From: Marinomonas arctica
Lineage (GTDB): Bacteria > Pseudomonadota > Gammaproteobacteria > Pseudomonadales > Marinomonadaceae
Assembly: GCF_003259225.1 (NCBI RefSeq)
Contig: NZ_QHJF01000021.1
Span: forward strand, 1-64,000
Direction: 5' to 3'
DNA length: 64,000 nt
This document shows, in pieces, positions 8,166-18,173 of the stretch. Position numbers and translations under genes: made by a program. Within the stretch, counting starts at the first letter, position 1, and each line of letters starts with the position of its first letter. The notes under the pieces are model-generated. The model saw nothing but the letters and a program-made list of their open reading frames with translations, was not told the origin of the DNA and ran no database searches.

Positions 8166-8660
8166 GTGAAAACCGTCTTGAAAAAACAAGTAAGGTATGA
8201 CATATCACCTAAACATCTGAAAGAGGGATCCATTTTTGGAGCGCTCTCTGATAATGCCATTCAATTCTTATTAGAAAATGGTGTGTTGCATAACGTTAGT
8301 GAGGGCGATGAAATTTTTGCCTATGGCAGTAAAGGCAATAGCTTCCACGCAGTACTGCATGGAAAGCTGGATTTTTACAAACAGCATGGTGAAAAGAAAA
8401 CACGTACGCGAACCATTAGTTTTGGTGAAGCGATTGGTTTTGTTTCCATGATTGCATTGCATGAACGTGTTGGCAGCCTATACGCTTTAGAAGACTGCTT
8501 GCTTTTGGAAATTTCCAGTCAGCTATTTAGTGATTTGCACGATCAATATCCATTCGATTTTGGCATCTTGCTGATGAATCTTTCTAGGGATATGGCAAGA
8601 ACCATTCGTGTTTTGAGTAATGCCTTGGTAGAAAATGATGTCGTCGTTAAAAGAAATTAA
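8166..8660 (+). CDS. Cyclic-nucleotide-binding domain protein without DNA-binding domain
   Basis: The 164-aa protein is a Crp-type cNMP-binding beta-barrel (about 20-125): glycine-spaced strands EGDEIFAYGSKGNSFHAVLHGKL and a following FGEAIGF segment where cAMP-binding members have the phosphate cassette. The usual Arg of that cassette is not evident, so true cyclic-nucleotide binding is uncertain. No helix-turn-helix follows; the C-terminal helix ends the protein. The GTG start has GGAGG 6-7 bases upstream. It is monocistronic and divergent from ybiT. Confidence 0.8.
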   Translation: MKTVLKKQVRYDISPKHLKEGSIFGALSDNAIQFLLENGVLHNVSEGDEIFAYGSKGNSFHAVLHGKLDFYKQHGEKKTRTRTISFGEAIGFVSMIALHERVGSLYALEDCLLLEISSQLFSDLHDQYPFDFGILLMNLSRDMARTIRVLSNALVENDVVVKRN

Positions 8661-8703
8661 AACAGACTAACGGTAGTGCAATGGTGTCAATCGTTAGTCT
8701 GTT
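8661..8703. terminator. Long inverted repeat between convergent genes
   Basis: AACAGACTAACG/CGTTAGTCTGTT is a perfect 12-bp stem with a 19-base loop. On the minus strand it is followed by TTTTAATTTCTTTT, so it fits best as terminator of the Rid gene; the plus strand has no good T-run. Confidence 0.65.
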
Positions 8704-8711
8704 CTGAAGAA

Positions 8712-9065
8712 TTATTGCAACGCCGCAACGACGGATATTTCGACCAACAACTCAGGTCGTGCGAGTCTCGCTTCAACACATGCTCTAGCAGGAGCATGCC
8801 CCTCGGGAATCCACGAATCCCAAACTGCGTTCATAGCTGCAAAATCTTTCATATCTCGAAGATAAATAGTCGCAGACAATATGTAAGATTTATCCGTACC
8901 AGCTTGCTCAAGCAAAACATCTACCTTATTCAGCATTGTTCGTGTCTGCTCGGTAATGTCCGTATTCGCATCCGCACCAACTTGGCCACATAAATACACC
9001 GTCTCATTATGCTTAACGATACGACTCATACGTTGACCAACTTCCATGCGCTCAATGGTTGCCAT
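8712..9065 (-). CDS. Rid family protein, YoaB-like
   Basis: The 117-aa small soluble protein is of the RidA/YjgF/YER057c superfamily, which forms trimers. Classical RidA hydrolyses reactive enamine/imine intermediates released by PLP enzymes. The [22 protein letters not shown] stretch near the C-terminus contains the conserved Arg-containing strand, and the sequence looks closer to the YoaB subgroup than to RidA itself (for example [21 protein letters not shown]). Substrate is unknown. It is monocistronic. Confidence 0.87.
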   Translation of the reverse strand: MATIERMEVGQRMSRIVKHNETVYLCGQVGADANTDITEQTRTMLNKVDVLLEQAGTDKSYILSATIYLRDMKDFAAMNAVWDSWIPEGHAPARACVEARLARPELLVEISVVAALQ

Positions 9066-9161
9066 AAAAACCTCTATTTGATTGAGAATTAAAGATTATA
9101 ATCTTGTTGTTATTAGAATATTTTACAAATCATTAGCCGACTAATATAAAACGACAAGGCA

Positions 9162-9770
9162 TTAAAACTCCAGCCCTTTTTGCGCTTTTATTCCTCTTTT
9201 GAAAGCATGCTTTACTTCTTTGATCTCACTAACTGTATCAGCAAGCTCAATTAAAGCATCAGAAGCGCCACGCCCCGTCACCACTAAATGCTGTGCTTCA
9301 GGACGGTCCATCAAAGCTTTTAACACCCTATCCTCAAGTAAATACTCGTAATGCAATAAATAGGTTAATTCATCAAGAACCACCAAGTCGATACTAGGGT
9401 CTGCTAGCATGGCGGACGCTTTTTCCCATGCTTGCTCTGACGAAGCAATATCAGATTCACGGTTTTGTGTCTCCCAAGTAAATCCAGCAGGCATGATTTC
9501 CCATTGCACATTTTTTTGCTCTTTGAAGAAATCAATCTCTCCTGTGTTCCATTCCCCTTTGAGGAATTGCACCACCCCAACCTTCATACCATGACCTAAA
9601 GCGCGGGCGACCATTCCCAACGCGGAACTGGATTTGCCTTTGCCATTTCCGGTTAATAGCACAAAAGTGCCTTTGTCTTCTTGCGCTTTCGCAATGCGTT
9701 TATCCACATGAGACTTAATGGCTTGCATGCGTTTTTTGTGTAATTCTGGATCTTTGACTGTTTTTGACAT
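9162..9770 (-). CDS. btuR: Cob(I)alamin adenosyltransferase, BtuR/CobO type
   Basis: The 202-aa cytoplasmic enzyme transfers the adenosyl group of ATP to corrinoids to make adenosylcobalamin. The P-loop GNGKGKSSSA lies at 41-50, followed by the family motifs VGVVQFLKGEWNTGE and VVLDELTYLLHYEYL. Length matches E. coli BtuR (196 aa). It lies directly downstream of metH on the same strand, a functional neighbour that shares cobalamin, but a strong hairpin separates the two. No corrinoid synthesis genes are in the window, so salvage is the simplest role. Confidence 0.94.
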   Translation of the reverse strand: MSKTVKDPELHKKRMQAIKSHVDKRIAKAQEDKGTFVLLTGNGKGKSSSALGMVARALGHGMKVGVVQFLKGEWNTGEIDFFKEQKNVQWEIMPAGFTWETQNRESDIASSEQAWEKASAMLADPSIDLVVLDELTYLLHYEYLLEDRVLKALMDRPEAQHLVVTGRGASDALIELADTVSEIKEVKHAFKRGIKAQKGLEF

Positions 9771-9791
9771 GTAAACACCCTTTAAAGTAGA

Positions 9792-9832
9792 AAAACCTAA
9801 TTTGCGCTTATGGGTGACACAAATTAGGTTTT
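9792..9832 (-). terminator. Terminator of metH
   Basis: A perfect 13-bp stem AAAACCTAATTTG/CAAATTAGGTTTT with a 15-base loop lies 20 bases after the metH stop, followed on the minus strand by TTTTTCT. Read-through would reach btuR. Confidence 0.75.
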
Positions 9833-9852
9833 CAAAAATGGACTAAAAACGT

Positions 9853-12800
9853 CTAAATACGATCGTCTTCAGGATCGTAGCCAAGATTGGGAGCTAACCA
9901 TCGCTCAGCGTCATCTTTACTCATTCCTTTGCGCTCTGCGTAATCATCCACCTGATCTGGACCAATCTTACCAACACCAAAGTAAGTGGCGTCTGGATGA
10001 GCAAAATACCAGCCACTTACCGCCGCTGTTGGCAGCATAGCAAAGCTTTCTGTGATCTCCATATCAATCTTTTCCTTCACCCCCAACAAGGTCCAAAGTT
10101 TGGCTTTTTCAGTATGGTCAGGACAGGCTGGATAGCCAGGCGCTGGACGAATACCTTGGTATTTTTCTTTGATCAATTGTTCATTGGTGAGCACTTCCGC
10201 TTCGGCATACCCCCAAAACTCTTTACGCACTTTTTCGTGTAAATATTCTGCCGTTGCTTCCGCCAATCGGTCAGCAACGGCTTTTATCATAATAGAGTTA
10301 TAATCATCATGATCCGCTTCATATTTTGCCACCAAAGGATCAATACCAAAGCCTGCTGCACAAGCAAACGCACCAACATAGTCCGCGACACCACTGTCCT
10401 TTGGTGCAACGAAGTCCGCTAAACTGTGATTATATTTACCCGGTGCGGTGAGTTCGTTCTGAATACGAAGGAAAGACAAGCGCTCAATCACGTCGCCACG
10501 AGATTCATCCGCATAAATTTCGATGTCATCATGATTCACTTGGTTGGCAGGGAACAACCCCACCACGGCACGTGCTTGCAAGCACTGTGTTGCTATCACT
10601 TCATCGAGCATGTTTAGCGCGTCTTGGTAGACTCGCGTTGCCTCAACACCCACCACATCATCGGTTAAAATACGCGGGTAAGCGCCTGCCAATTCCCATG
10701 TTTGGAAAAATGGCGTCCAATCAATGTAATCTTTAACCACATTAAGATCGATGTCCTTTTCGGTCAGTACAGTTACACCCAATTTCTTAGGTTGAACAAC
10801 ATGACCATCGAATTGAATAGGTGGTTTGTTCTGACGCGCTTTATCCAAGGAAACTCGTCGACCAGCTTTGGCTCGATCCTTATAACGAATACGCGTTTTC
10901 TCGTAATCCGCTTTGATCTCATCCACAAATTTTTGACGGCGCTCTGTGTCTTTGCTTAATAAGGCGCTAGCAACCCCCACACTTCGAGAAGCGTTAGTGA
11001 CATGAACCACTTGATTACGCTTGTAATTTTGTTCGATTTTTACCGCGGTATGCGCTTTTGATGTGGTCGCACCGCCAATCATCACCGGTAAGTTAAACCC
11101 TTGACGCTCCATTTCTTTCGCTACGTGCACCATTTCATCGAGTGACGGCGTAATCAAGCCTGACAAGCCAATCATGTCTGCGCCCTCTTCTTTCGCCGTA
11201 CGCAAGATTTTTTCGGCAGGCACCATGACGCCAAGATCAATCACTTCAAAGTTATTACACTGCAGCACAACACCGACGATATTTTTACCGATATCATGTA
11301 CATCGCCTTTCACTGTTGCCATGACAATTTTGCCATTACTAGACGATGCAGTGTCCATGTTTAGGCGTTTTTCTTCCTCGATAAAGGGCATCAAGTAGGC
11401 AACGGCCTTCTTCATAACACGAGCCGATTTTACCACTTGTGGTAAAAACATTTTCCCAGAACCAAACAAATCACCAACGATGCTCATGCCATCCATTAAT
11501 GGCCCTTCAATGACTTCTAATGGTCGAGCGAAAGCCTGGCGCGCCTCTTCAGTGTCTTCATCAATAAATTCCGTAATACCTTTGACCAGTGCATGACTCA
11601 GGCGCTCAGATACAGACAACCCTCGCCATTCTTGGGTTTCTTTCTCAGCCACTTCACCATTGCCGGCAAATTCACCCGCCATCGCAAGTAGATTGTCCGT
11701 TGCATCGGGAGTGCGGTTCAGTACTGCGTCCTCTACCGCATTACGCAGCTTAGGTGGAATATCTTCATACAGCGCAAGCTGCCCCGCATTAACAATCCCC
11801 ATTGTCATGCCCTGTTTGATGGCATGATACAAGAACACAGCGTGAATCGCTTCGCGAACAGGGTTATTGCCACGGAACGAGAAGGAAACGTTCGACACAC
11901 CACCCGATACCTTGGCATAAGGCAATTCACGAGTAATGTCGCCTGTTGCCTCAATGAAGTCTAAAGCGTAACGGTTATGCTCTTCTATCCCAGTGGCAAT
12001 CGCAAAAATATTTGGATCAAAAATAATGTCTTCTGGCGGAAAGCCGACTTCATCAACCAAAATATGATACGAACGGCGACAAATCTCGATCTTGCGAGAA
12101 CGGGTATCCGCTTGCCCTACTTCGTCAAACGCCATGACAATAACGGCTGCGCCGTATTTCATGAGTTTACGAGCTTGCTCACGGAACTTATCTTCGCCCT
12201 CTTTCATACTGATAGAGTTAACGACGCCTTTACCTTGAATCCATTTCAGTCCAGCTTCTAAAATCTCCCATTTCGAAGAATCAAGCATGATAGGTACGCG
12301 AGAAATATCAGGTTCTGATGCGATAAGCTTAAGAAAACGCTCCATGGCAGCCTGCGAATCCAACATGCCTTCGTCCATGTTGATGTCGATGATCTGAGCA
12401 CCGTTTTCCACTTGTTGACGTGCCACATCCAGCGCGGTATCAAAATCCCCTTCTTTAATAAGACGTTTAAACATCGCCGAGCCCGTCACATTGGTACGCT
12501 CACCGACGTTCACAAACAAACTATTACCATCAATATTAAACGGCTCTAAACCGGACAAACGACACGCTTTTTCAATGACAGGAATAACACGAGGCGTCGC
12601 ATCAGCAAATGCTTTGGCGAAGGTAGCAATGTGTTCTGGTGACGTACCGCAACAACCACCAATGATGTTCAAAAAGCCTGAGTCCACCCAGCCCTGAATT
12701 TCTTCCAACATTTCCTCTGGTGACTCATCGTATTCACCAAATGCATTGGGTAAGCCTGCGTTAGGGTGAGCAGAGACATGCGTATCCGCAATACGTGAAA

Positions 12801-13587
12801 GTTCTTCAACATATTGACGCAGCTCTTTTGGCCCCAAAGCACAGTTCAAACCTACAGAAATCGGCTTAGCATGAGAGATAGAATTCCAAAAAGCTTCAGT
12901 GGTTTGGCCAGATAAAGTACGACCTGAGGCATCCGTAATAGTGCCTGAAATCATGATCGGGTAACGAACGCCAGTTTTTTCGAAATAATCTAATACCGCG
13001 TAAATAGCGGCTTTGGCATTCAATGTATCGAAAATTGTCTCGATAAGAATAATATCAACGCCACCCTTGATTAAACCATCAACCGCTGTGGTATAGGCCG
13101 CAACAAGTTCATCAAAATGCACGTTACGAAACCCTGGATCGTTTACATCCGGCGAAATAGTACAAGTACGGCTAGTCGGACCAACCGCACCGGCAACAAA
13201 ACGTGGCTTATGTGGATCTTGCAGAGTAAATTGATCTGCGGCTTCACGCGCTAAACGAGCGGATTCGAAGTTAAGCTCGTAGCTAAGATCTTCCATGTGA
13301 TAGTCAAGCATGGAAATGTAATTGGCGTTAAAGGTGTTGGTTTCAATGATATCGGCGCCAGCGGCAAGGTAGCTGGAATAAATGTCTTTAATGATCTTTG
13401 GCTGAGTCAGAGAAAGCAGGTCATTGTTGCCTTTTAAGTCACTGTTCCAATCAGCAAAACGTTCACCGCGATAATCTTGTTCTTCTAATTTATACGATTG
13501 AATCATGGTGCCCATGGCGCCATCCAAGATCAATACGTTTTCAGCTAATCGTTTCTCAATAATAGAATACGAATCGGACTTTACCAC
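9853..13587 (-). CDS. metH: Cobalamin-dependent methionine synthase
   Basis: The enzyme methylates homocysteine with methyl-tetrahydrofolate through methylcobalamin. Domains in order: homocysteine-binding barrel (about 1-330, zinc ligands in GLNCALG and [10 protein letters not shown]), pterin-binding barrel (350-620, VNVGERTN start), cap and B12-binding domain (650-900, base-off ligand motif DVHDIGKN near 757), and S-adenosylmethionine activation domain (to the end). I choose the GTG at 13587 (1244 aa) with GAGG 8 bases upstream; two GTG codons at 13593 and 13596 would add 2-3 residues. E. coli MetH has 1227 aa. No cobalamin riboswitch is apparent upstream. Confidence 0.96.
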   Translation of the reverse strand: MVKSDSYSIIEKRLAENVLILDGAMGTMIQSYKLEEQDYRGERFADWNSDLKGNNDLLSLTQPKIIKDIYSSYLAAGADIIETNTFNANYISMLDYHMEDLSYELNFESARLAREAADQFTLQDPHKPRFVAGAVGPTSRTCTISPDVNDPGFRNVHFDELVAAYTTAVDGLIKGGVDIILIETIFDTLNAKAAIYAVLDYFEKTGVRYPIMISGTITDASGRTLSGQTTEAFWNSISHAKPISVGLNCALGPKELRQYVEELSRIADTHVSAHPNAGLPNAFGEYDESPEEMLEEIQGWVDSGFLNIIGGCCGTSPEHIATFAKAFADATPRVIPVIEKACRLSGLEPFNIDGNSLFVNVGERTNVTGSAMFKRLIKEGDFDTALDVARQQVENGAQIIDINMDEGMLDSQAAMERFLKLIASEPDISRVPIMLDSSKWEILEAGLKWIQGKGVVNSISMKEGEDKFREQARKLMKYGAAVIVMAFDEVGQADTRSRKIEICRRSYHILVDEVGFPPEDIIFDPNIFAIATGIEEHNRYALDFIEATGDITRELPYAKVSGGVSNVSFSFRGNNPVREAIHAVFLYHAIKQGMTMGIVNAGQLALYEDIPPKLRNAVEDAVLNRTPDATDNLLAMAGEFAGNGEVAEKETQEWRGLSVSERLSHALVKGITEFIDEDTEEARQAFARPLEVIEGPLMDGMSIVGDLFGSGKMFLPQVVKSARVMKKAVAYLMPFIEEEKRLNMDTASSSNGKIVMATVKGDVHDIGKNIVGVVLQCNNFEVIDLGVMVPAEKILRTAKEEGADMIGLSGLITPSLDEMVHVAKEMERQGFNLPVMIGGATTSKAHTAVKIEQNYKRNQVVHVTNASRSVGVASALLSKDTERRQKFVDEIKADYEKTRIRYKDRAKAGRRVSLDKARQNKPPIQFDGHVVQPKKLGVTVLTEKDIDLNVVKDYIDWTPFFQTWELAGAYPRILTDDVVGVEATRVYQDALNMLDEVIATQCLQARAVVGLFPANQVNHDDIEIYADESRGDVIERLSFLRIQNELTAPGKYNHSLADFVAPKDSGVADYVGAFACAAGFGIDPLVAKYEADHDDYNSIMIKAVADRLAEATAEYLHEKVRKEFWGYAEAEVLTNEQLIKEKYQGIRPAPGYPACPDHTEKAKLWTLLGVKEKIDMEITESFAMLPTAAVSGWYFAHPDATYFGVGKIGPDQVDDYAERKGMSKDDAERWLAPNLGYDPEDDRI

Positions 13588-13694
13588 GCTCACCACCTCA
13601 AAAAAGAATATGCGAGGGTACTATACCGAAAAGTCATGCTTTTGGCGTTGAAAAAAAGTAATGCGGAGTTGAATGATACGAGAGGGAAAGGATT

Positions 13695-13723
13695 GCAAAG
13701 TCGACATCCTGTATCGACCTTGC
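13695..13723 (-). terminator. Possible terminator after the coiled-coil lipoprotein gene
   Basis: GCAAAGTCGA and TCGACCTTGC form a 10-bp stem with one wobble pair and a 9-base loop. It lies 20 bases past the stop at 13745 on the minus strand, but no strong T-run follows. Confidence 0.35.
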
Positions 13724-13744
13724 GATCTTACTATAGCAGAAAGC

Positions 13745-15316
13745 TTAAGAGTTCAATTCTTGATTGTGTTTGCGTTTATTTAGGCGACCAATGAAGAACC
13801 CGCCTAGTAAAGCAAGTAAAATTGCCCCAGCCCAATAGCCATATTTTTCAAACCAATTAGTGTTAATCAAAGATAAGGTTTCATTACCACGATAGACCTG
13901 CTTTTGAATCGTTTGATCTTGGAAGCTAATTTGCTGACTGACAAACAAATTCAGTTGTGCGTCCGGCTTTTCGTTTAACCCCGCCACGCGCCAACGCCAC
14001 TGCAAACGACCATTTTGAACGACAGCCGTCGCAATGCTATCACTTACCATCTGAATATCACTGTCTGTTACTAATTCTGCCTGATAACTCTGTCCAGAAA
14101 GCGAAGGCTGAACCTCAGCCGACACTAAAATTTCAAAGTTATTGTGCAAAGAGACTTCGCTTGGCAGTTGCCATTGAACATTCTGCAATGTTGAACTCAG
14201 TTGCAATTGCAGAGCATCTATTGCTGCAGCAATGGAAATACCACTGTTTTCTTTGGATTCTAATGCCTGTTGTGTGCTGGCTAGGCGAGCAGACAAGGCT
14301 TCAAGTTCCGTTTGGCTAGCAGCTAACGCTGCACTTGCTGTATTTAATTGATCAGTGAGTAAGGCATTATTTTGTAGTGCTTGTGCCAATTTATTATCAA
14401 GATCCTTCCAACGGGCAGCGTAATCAGCGCCTTCATCAAGCGCCGCCTCTAATTTCAATACGTCACGTTTATATTCATCAATCAGGGATTTTTGTGCGGC
14501 CATTTGATTTCTTAAGTCGGCAAGTTCTACACGCAACTGAGCATTTTCACGCTCATAATCAGCACTCCCATCCAACATTGGTGTTGCGTCAGTACCTTCA
14601 GAAGGTAAAGATTCAACCGCTTCTTCACCACTTAACGCACGAATTTTATCCCATAAAACTTGGTGCTGAGCACGGGCATCAGACAGCGCTCCTCCCAACA
14701 TGAGATTTTCTTTTTTTAATGCACTGAGTCTTTGCTGATTAACTTGATTATCCGCTTCTAAATTAGCATATTTTTTTTGTAACTCAGTATTATCGCTCAA
14801 CAATGCAAGGTAACTTTGCTTAAAGTCATCCTGAGACGTTGGCATATTTTCCAGGCTTGACACTTGACTCTTTAAAGATGTGTTTTCATTTTCCAATTGG
14901 CTAATACGACGCACGAGTAAATCATTATCAAGCTTCAACGCCGCGTAGCGTGACTCTAAAGCCTGACGTAACTTTTTCTGCTCTTCTAATGCCATCAAAT
15001 TTTCGGCATTATTAGCGGATTTTTGCAAAGCCGCTATCCTTGCGTCTTTTTCATCAAGAGATTGATTAAGCGCAAACAATTGCTTTTTATTAGCGGCCAA
15101 TTGCTGTTGGAGCGTATCGATAAGAGAAACTTTGGACTCTAATACTTTTTCTAACTCAATTTCCTTTGAACTGACTTCCGAACTCTGTAAGGGCGATTCA
15201 ATCTGATTATTAACAGGTTCAGTTATTCCATCAGTTTGTTGGCGTGATGTCGTACTACAAGCAGACATCATCAGCCCCAACGTGATCGGAATTAAAATCG
15301 TCGTACGTGCTTTCAT
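13745..15316 (-). CDS. Coiled-coil lipoprotein with C-terminal membrane helix
   Basis: The protein has 523 aa from the ATG at 15316 (GGAG 6 bases upstream). A lipobox LMMSAC puts the lipidated Cys at 20; Ser follows, which by the +2 rule favours the outer membrane. Long heptad-rich segments span about 48-235 and 265-370. A beta-rich region (about 385-485) ends in a WRWRVAG motif, followed by a hydrophobic helix (about 494-512) and a basic tail RLNKRKH. Having both a lipid anchor and a C-terminal transmembrane helix is unusual. I do not recognise a characterised family. It is a single gene between pepN and metH. Confidence 0.8.
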   Translation of the reverse strand: MKARTTILIPITLGLMMSACSTTSRQQTDGITEPVNNQIESPLQSSEVSSKEIELEKVLESKVSLIDTLQQQLAANKKQLFALNQSLDEKDARIAALQKSANNAENLMALEEQKKLRQALESRYAALKLDNDLLVRRISQLENENTSLKSQVSSLENMPTSQDDFKQSYLALLSDNTELQKKYANLEADNQVNQQRLSALKKENLMLGGALSDARAQHQVLWDKIRALSGEEAVESLPSEGTDATPMLDGSADYERENAQLRVELADLRNQMAAQKSLIDEYKRDVLKLEAALDEGADYAARWKDLDNKLAQALQNNALLTDQLNTASAALAASQTELEALSARLASTQQALESKENSGISIAAAIDALQLQLSSTLQNVQWQLPSEVSLHNNFEILVSAEVQPSLSGQSYQAELVTDSDIQMVSDSIATAVVQNGRLQWRWRVAGLNEKPDAQLNLFVSQQISFQDQTIQKQVYRGNETLSLINTNWFEKYGYWAGAILLALLGGFFIGRLNKRKHNQELNS

Positions 15317-15424
15317 TTTTCGCTCCTTAAATAAAATCAAGGTCGACAATAGGTTAACACTCTTATGCCAGATTTGCGTACAGAATGCAAAGAACAGGTA
15401 AAGAACTTTGAATTATGGCCTAAA

Positions 15425-15456
15425 AAAACCTTCATGGGGAAAGCCATGAAGGTTTT
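15425..15456 (-). terminator. Terminator of pepN
   Basis: A perfect 13-bp stem AAAACCTTCATGG/CCATGAAGGTTTT with a 6-base loop is followed on the minus strand by T. It lies about 75 bases after the pepN stop. A second T-run lies on the plus side. Confidence 0.85.
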
Positions 15457-15529
15457 GGGTGTTTTTTTACACAAACATAAAAGCACGCAATCAGTAGCAA
15501 CAGATAACGAAGCTATGACATTGAACCTA

Positions 15530-18163
15530 TTATGCCAAACTTTTAGAGACAACCTCGTACACATCTTTGGACAAATTTTCTGCCAAAATACGCTCAAGTT
15601 CTGCTTTCATTTTTACACTTAACTCCGGCTGCAGTTTTTTCCAGCGCGTGAGCGGTGTGCAAAGCCTAGACGCAATTTGTGGATTGCGTTTATTCAATAA
15701 AATAATTTGGTCTGCAAGAAACTGATAGCCACTGCCATCCGCCTTATGAAAACCTGAAACGCTTTGACCAAAACCACCAAGAACAGAACGAACTTTATTT
15801 GGATTCTTCAAGTCAAAAGCAGGATGCTCCAACAAACCTTTGACTGTCGCCAAAGCATTCTCTTGCTCTTGACTCGCACTGAGCATTAACCACTTATTAA
15901 CAACCAATGGTTCAGACTGCCATTGCTCATAAAAAGCAGCCAGTAGCTCGGCCGCCTTAGGATGCTGAGAATGAACGGCAATAGACAAAGCTGAAAATTG
16001 ATCTGTCATGTTGTTTGCTGTCTGAAATTGTGTCACCAGCTCTTGCTGAGCAAGCTCATCCCCAGTTTCCACCCAATACGATAACGCTATATTTTTTAGA
16101 GAACGGTGAGCAATGTCTTCTGCGGTTGCTTGATATTCACCATGGATTTTATGTTCGCGATACACTCGCTCAAAGTCCGCTGACAATGCATTGGCCAGTT
16201 GCGCCTTTAAGTATTGTCTTGCCTGTTTAATGGCGGCTGGGTAAATGGGATCAGCCAGTTCAGACAAATAGGCTTGGCTTGGTAACGCAAGAATCAAAGC
16301 CACCATAGCGGGGTCAAGTGCCGCATCACTCAACAAGGCTTTAAATCCTTGGATTAACTGAGATTCAATACTCAGTTCATCTCCCTTAATCGCCTGATTA
16401 ATCAGCAATGTCAACTCATTCACGGCCAACTGTTGTGACGCACTCCAACGATTAAAACCATCAGAATCCGCTGACAATAGTAGCAGCAAATCTTTTGCAG
16501 AATACTCATAACGTAATTTTACTGGTGCAGAGAAACTGCGCAGCAAAGACGGCACTGGGCGGGACGTCAACCCCGTAAACACGAACTCTTGCTCATTCGC
16601 TTTCAAATGCAGCACATGATCTTCTGCTGCGACACCATTGACTTGCGCAGACAAAGCACCACCCTGCTGGCTCAATAAACCAACACGAACAGGAATATGC
16701 AATGGCAATTTCGTTGGCTGCCCAGGCGTTGCTGGCGTGTGCTGCTTCATGATCAGGCGATACGTACCCGTTGACTCTTCATAGCTATCGGTCACGGTAA
16801 CCACTGGTGTTCCAGCTTGTGAATACCAACGCTTGAACTGTGACAAATCGACTCCCGAAGCGTCTTGCATGGCGGCAACAAAGTCATCGCACGTCACCGC
16901 TTGCCCATCATGACGATCAAAATACAAATCCGAACCAGCACGAAATTTCTCCGCACCTAACAGCGTATGAATCATTCGTACAATTTCTGCACCTTTTTCA
17001 TAAACCGTTAGCGTATAAAAATTGGAGATTTCAATAAAAGACGCAGGACGAACAGGATGCGCCATCGGACCAGCATCTTCAGCAAACTGCGCTGTTTTCA
17101 GAAAAGACACGTCTTCCACGCGTTTTACAGTTTCAGAATGCATATCAGCAGAGAAGGTTTGATCGCGGAATACAGTAAAACCTTCCTTTAAACTTAACTG
17201 GAACCAATCACGGCAGGTCACACGGTTGCCAGACCAATTATGGAAATATTCATGAGCAACAATGGCTTCAACCCGCAGATAAGTGTCGTCCGTTGTGGTT
17301 TCTGGGCTCGCCAACAAACAAGAGGAATTGAAAATATTCAATCCTTTGTTTTCCATGGCGCCCATATTGAAGTCATCGACAGCAACGATCATAAAAATGT
17401 CTAAATCGTATTCACGTCCGTAGGTTACTTCATCCCAACGCATAGAACGCTTTAGAGCTTCCATCGCGTAATCGACCTTGTCGATGTTGTGAGACTCTGT
17501 GAATATTTGCAATTTAATTTCACGCTGGCTTTGCGTTATAAAGACATCGTTTTTTACCGCTAAATTCCCTGCCACCAAGGCAAAAAGGTAAGCCGGCTTA
17601 GGAAATGGATCGTGCCATACCACAACCGTTTTACCTTCGTCAGTTTTGCCACGCTCCACTTCATTCCCGTTGGACAACATCACTGGATAGCGAGCTTCAT
17701 CAGCAATGATCGTCGTTGTAAAAACAGACATTACATCTGGACGATCTAGATAATACGTAATGTGACGGAAACCTTCCGCTTCACATTGAGTGCAGAACAT
17801 GGAAGACGAACGGTATAAACCTTCAAGACGCGTGTTATTTTGCGGTTCAATCAAGGTTTCGCAGGTCAACACAAACTCATCCGCAGTTGCCGTAATGATC
17901 AGCTTATCTTCGCTGATGCGGTATTCTTCCGGAGGCAATTCGTAATCGTCCATTGCGACACCAATCAGCTTGACCTCTTCTCCACCGTCTAAAATTAAAG
18001 GCGCGGTGGATTTGCCAAACGCTGGATTACGACGCATATGCAGACGAGACGTCACGATCGTAGTGGTCTCATCCAAATCAAACGTTAATTCTGTTTTATC
18101 AATGAGAAAAGGAGGAACTTTATAGTCTTTTAAATAAATCGCAGATGGCTGACTCTCTTTCAT
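15530..18163 (-). CDS. pepN: Aminopeptidase N, M1 zinc metallopeptidase
   Basis: The 877-aa cytoplasmic enzyme removes N-terminal residues from peptides. The substrate-binding GAMENKG motif lies near residue 260 and the zinc site HEYFHNW near 297, with the third ligand Glu 18 residues later in LSLKEGFTVFRD. Length is close to E. coli PepN (870 aa). The C-terminal half is the helical solenoid of the family. It starts 10 bases after the stop of the DUF2797 gene, so yeaC-DUF2797-pepN is probably one operon. Confidence 0.96.
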   Translation of the reverse strand: MKESQPSAIYLKDYKVPPFLIDKTELTFDLDETTTIVTSRLHMRRNPAFGKSTAPLILDGGEEVKLIGVAMDDYELPPEEYRISEDKLIITATADEFVLTCETLIEPQNNTRLEGLYRSSSMFCTQCEAEGFRHITYYLDRPDVMSVFTTTIIADEARYPVMLSNGNEVERGKTDEGKTVVVWHDPFPKPAYLFALVAGNLAVKNDVFITQSQREIKLQIFTESHNIDKVDYAMEALKRSMRWDEVTYGREYDLDIFMIVAVDDFNMGAMENKGLNIFNSSCLLASPETTTDDTYLRVEAIVAHEYFHNWSGNRVTCRDWFQLSLKEGFTVFRDQTFSADMHSETVKRVEDVSFLKTAQFAEDAGPMAHPVRPASFIEISNFYTLTVYEKGAEIVRMIHTLLGAEKFRAGSDLYFDRHDGQAVTCDDFVAAMQDASGVDLSQFKRWYSQAGTPVVTVTDSYEESTGTYRLIMKQHTPATPGQPTKLPLHIPVRVGLLSQQGGALSAQVNGVAAEDHVLHLKANEQEFVFTGLTSRPVPSLLRSFSAPVKLRYEYSAKDLLLLLSADSDGFNRWSASQQLAVNELTLLINQAIKGDELSIESQLIQGFKALLSDAALDPAMVALILALPSQAYLSELADPIYPAAIKQARQYLKAQLANALSADFERVYREHKIHGEYQATAEDIAHRSLKNIALSYWVETGDELAQQELVTQFQTANNMTDQFSALSIAVHSQHPKAAELLAAFYEQWQSEPLVVNKWLMLSASQEQENALATVKGLLEHPAFDLKNPNKVRSVLGGFGQSVSGFHKADGSGYQFLADQIILLNKRNPQIASRLCTPLTRWKKLQPELSVKMKAELERILAENLSKDVYEVVSKSLA

Positions 18164-18173
18164 GTGCTCTCTC

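Noticed and set aside
13588-13744. Cobalamin riboswitch upstream of metH
   Set aside because: The interval is too short and shows no B12-box-like conserved segment; only a small hairpin belonging to the upstream gene is seen.
13745-13860. C-terminal sorting signal (GlyGly-CTERM type) for the coiled-coil lipoprotein
   Set aside because: There is no Gly-Gly pair ahead of the hydrophobic helix, and the rhomboid in the window is a GlpG type, not a rhombosortase.
15365-15622. Open frame on the plus strand between the lipoprotein gene and pepN
   Set aside because: It overlaps the pepN terminator and C-terminus, has no ribosome site and no recognisable protein features.
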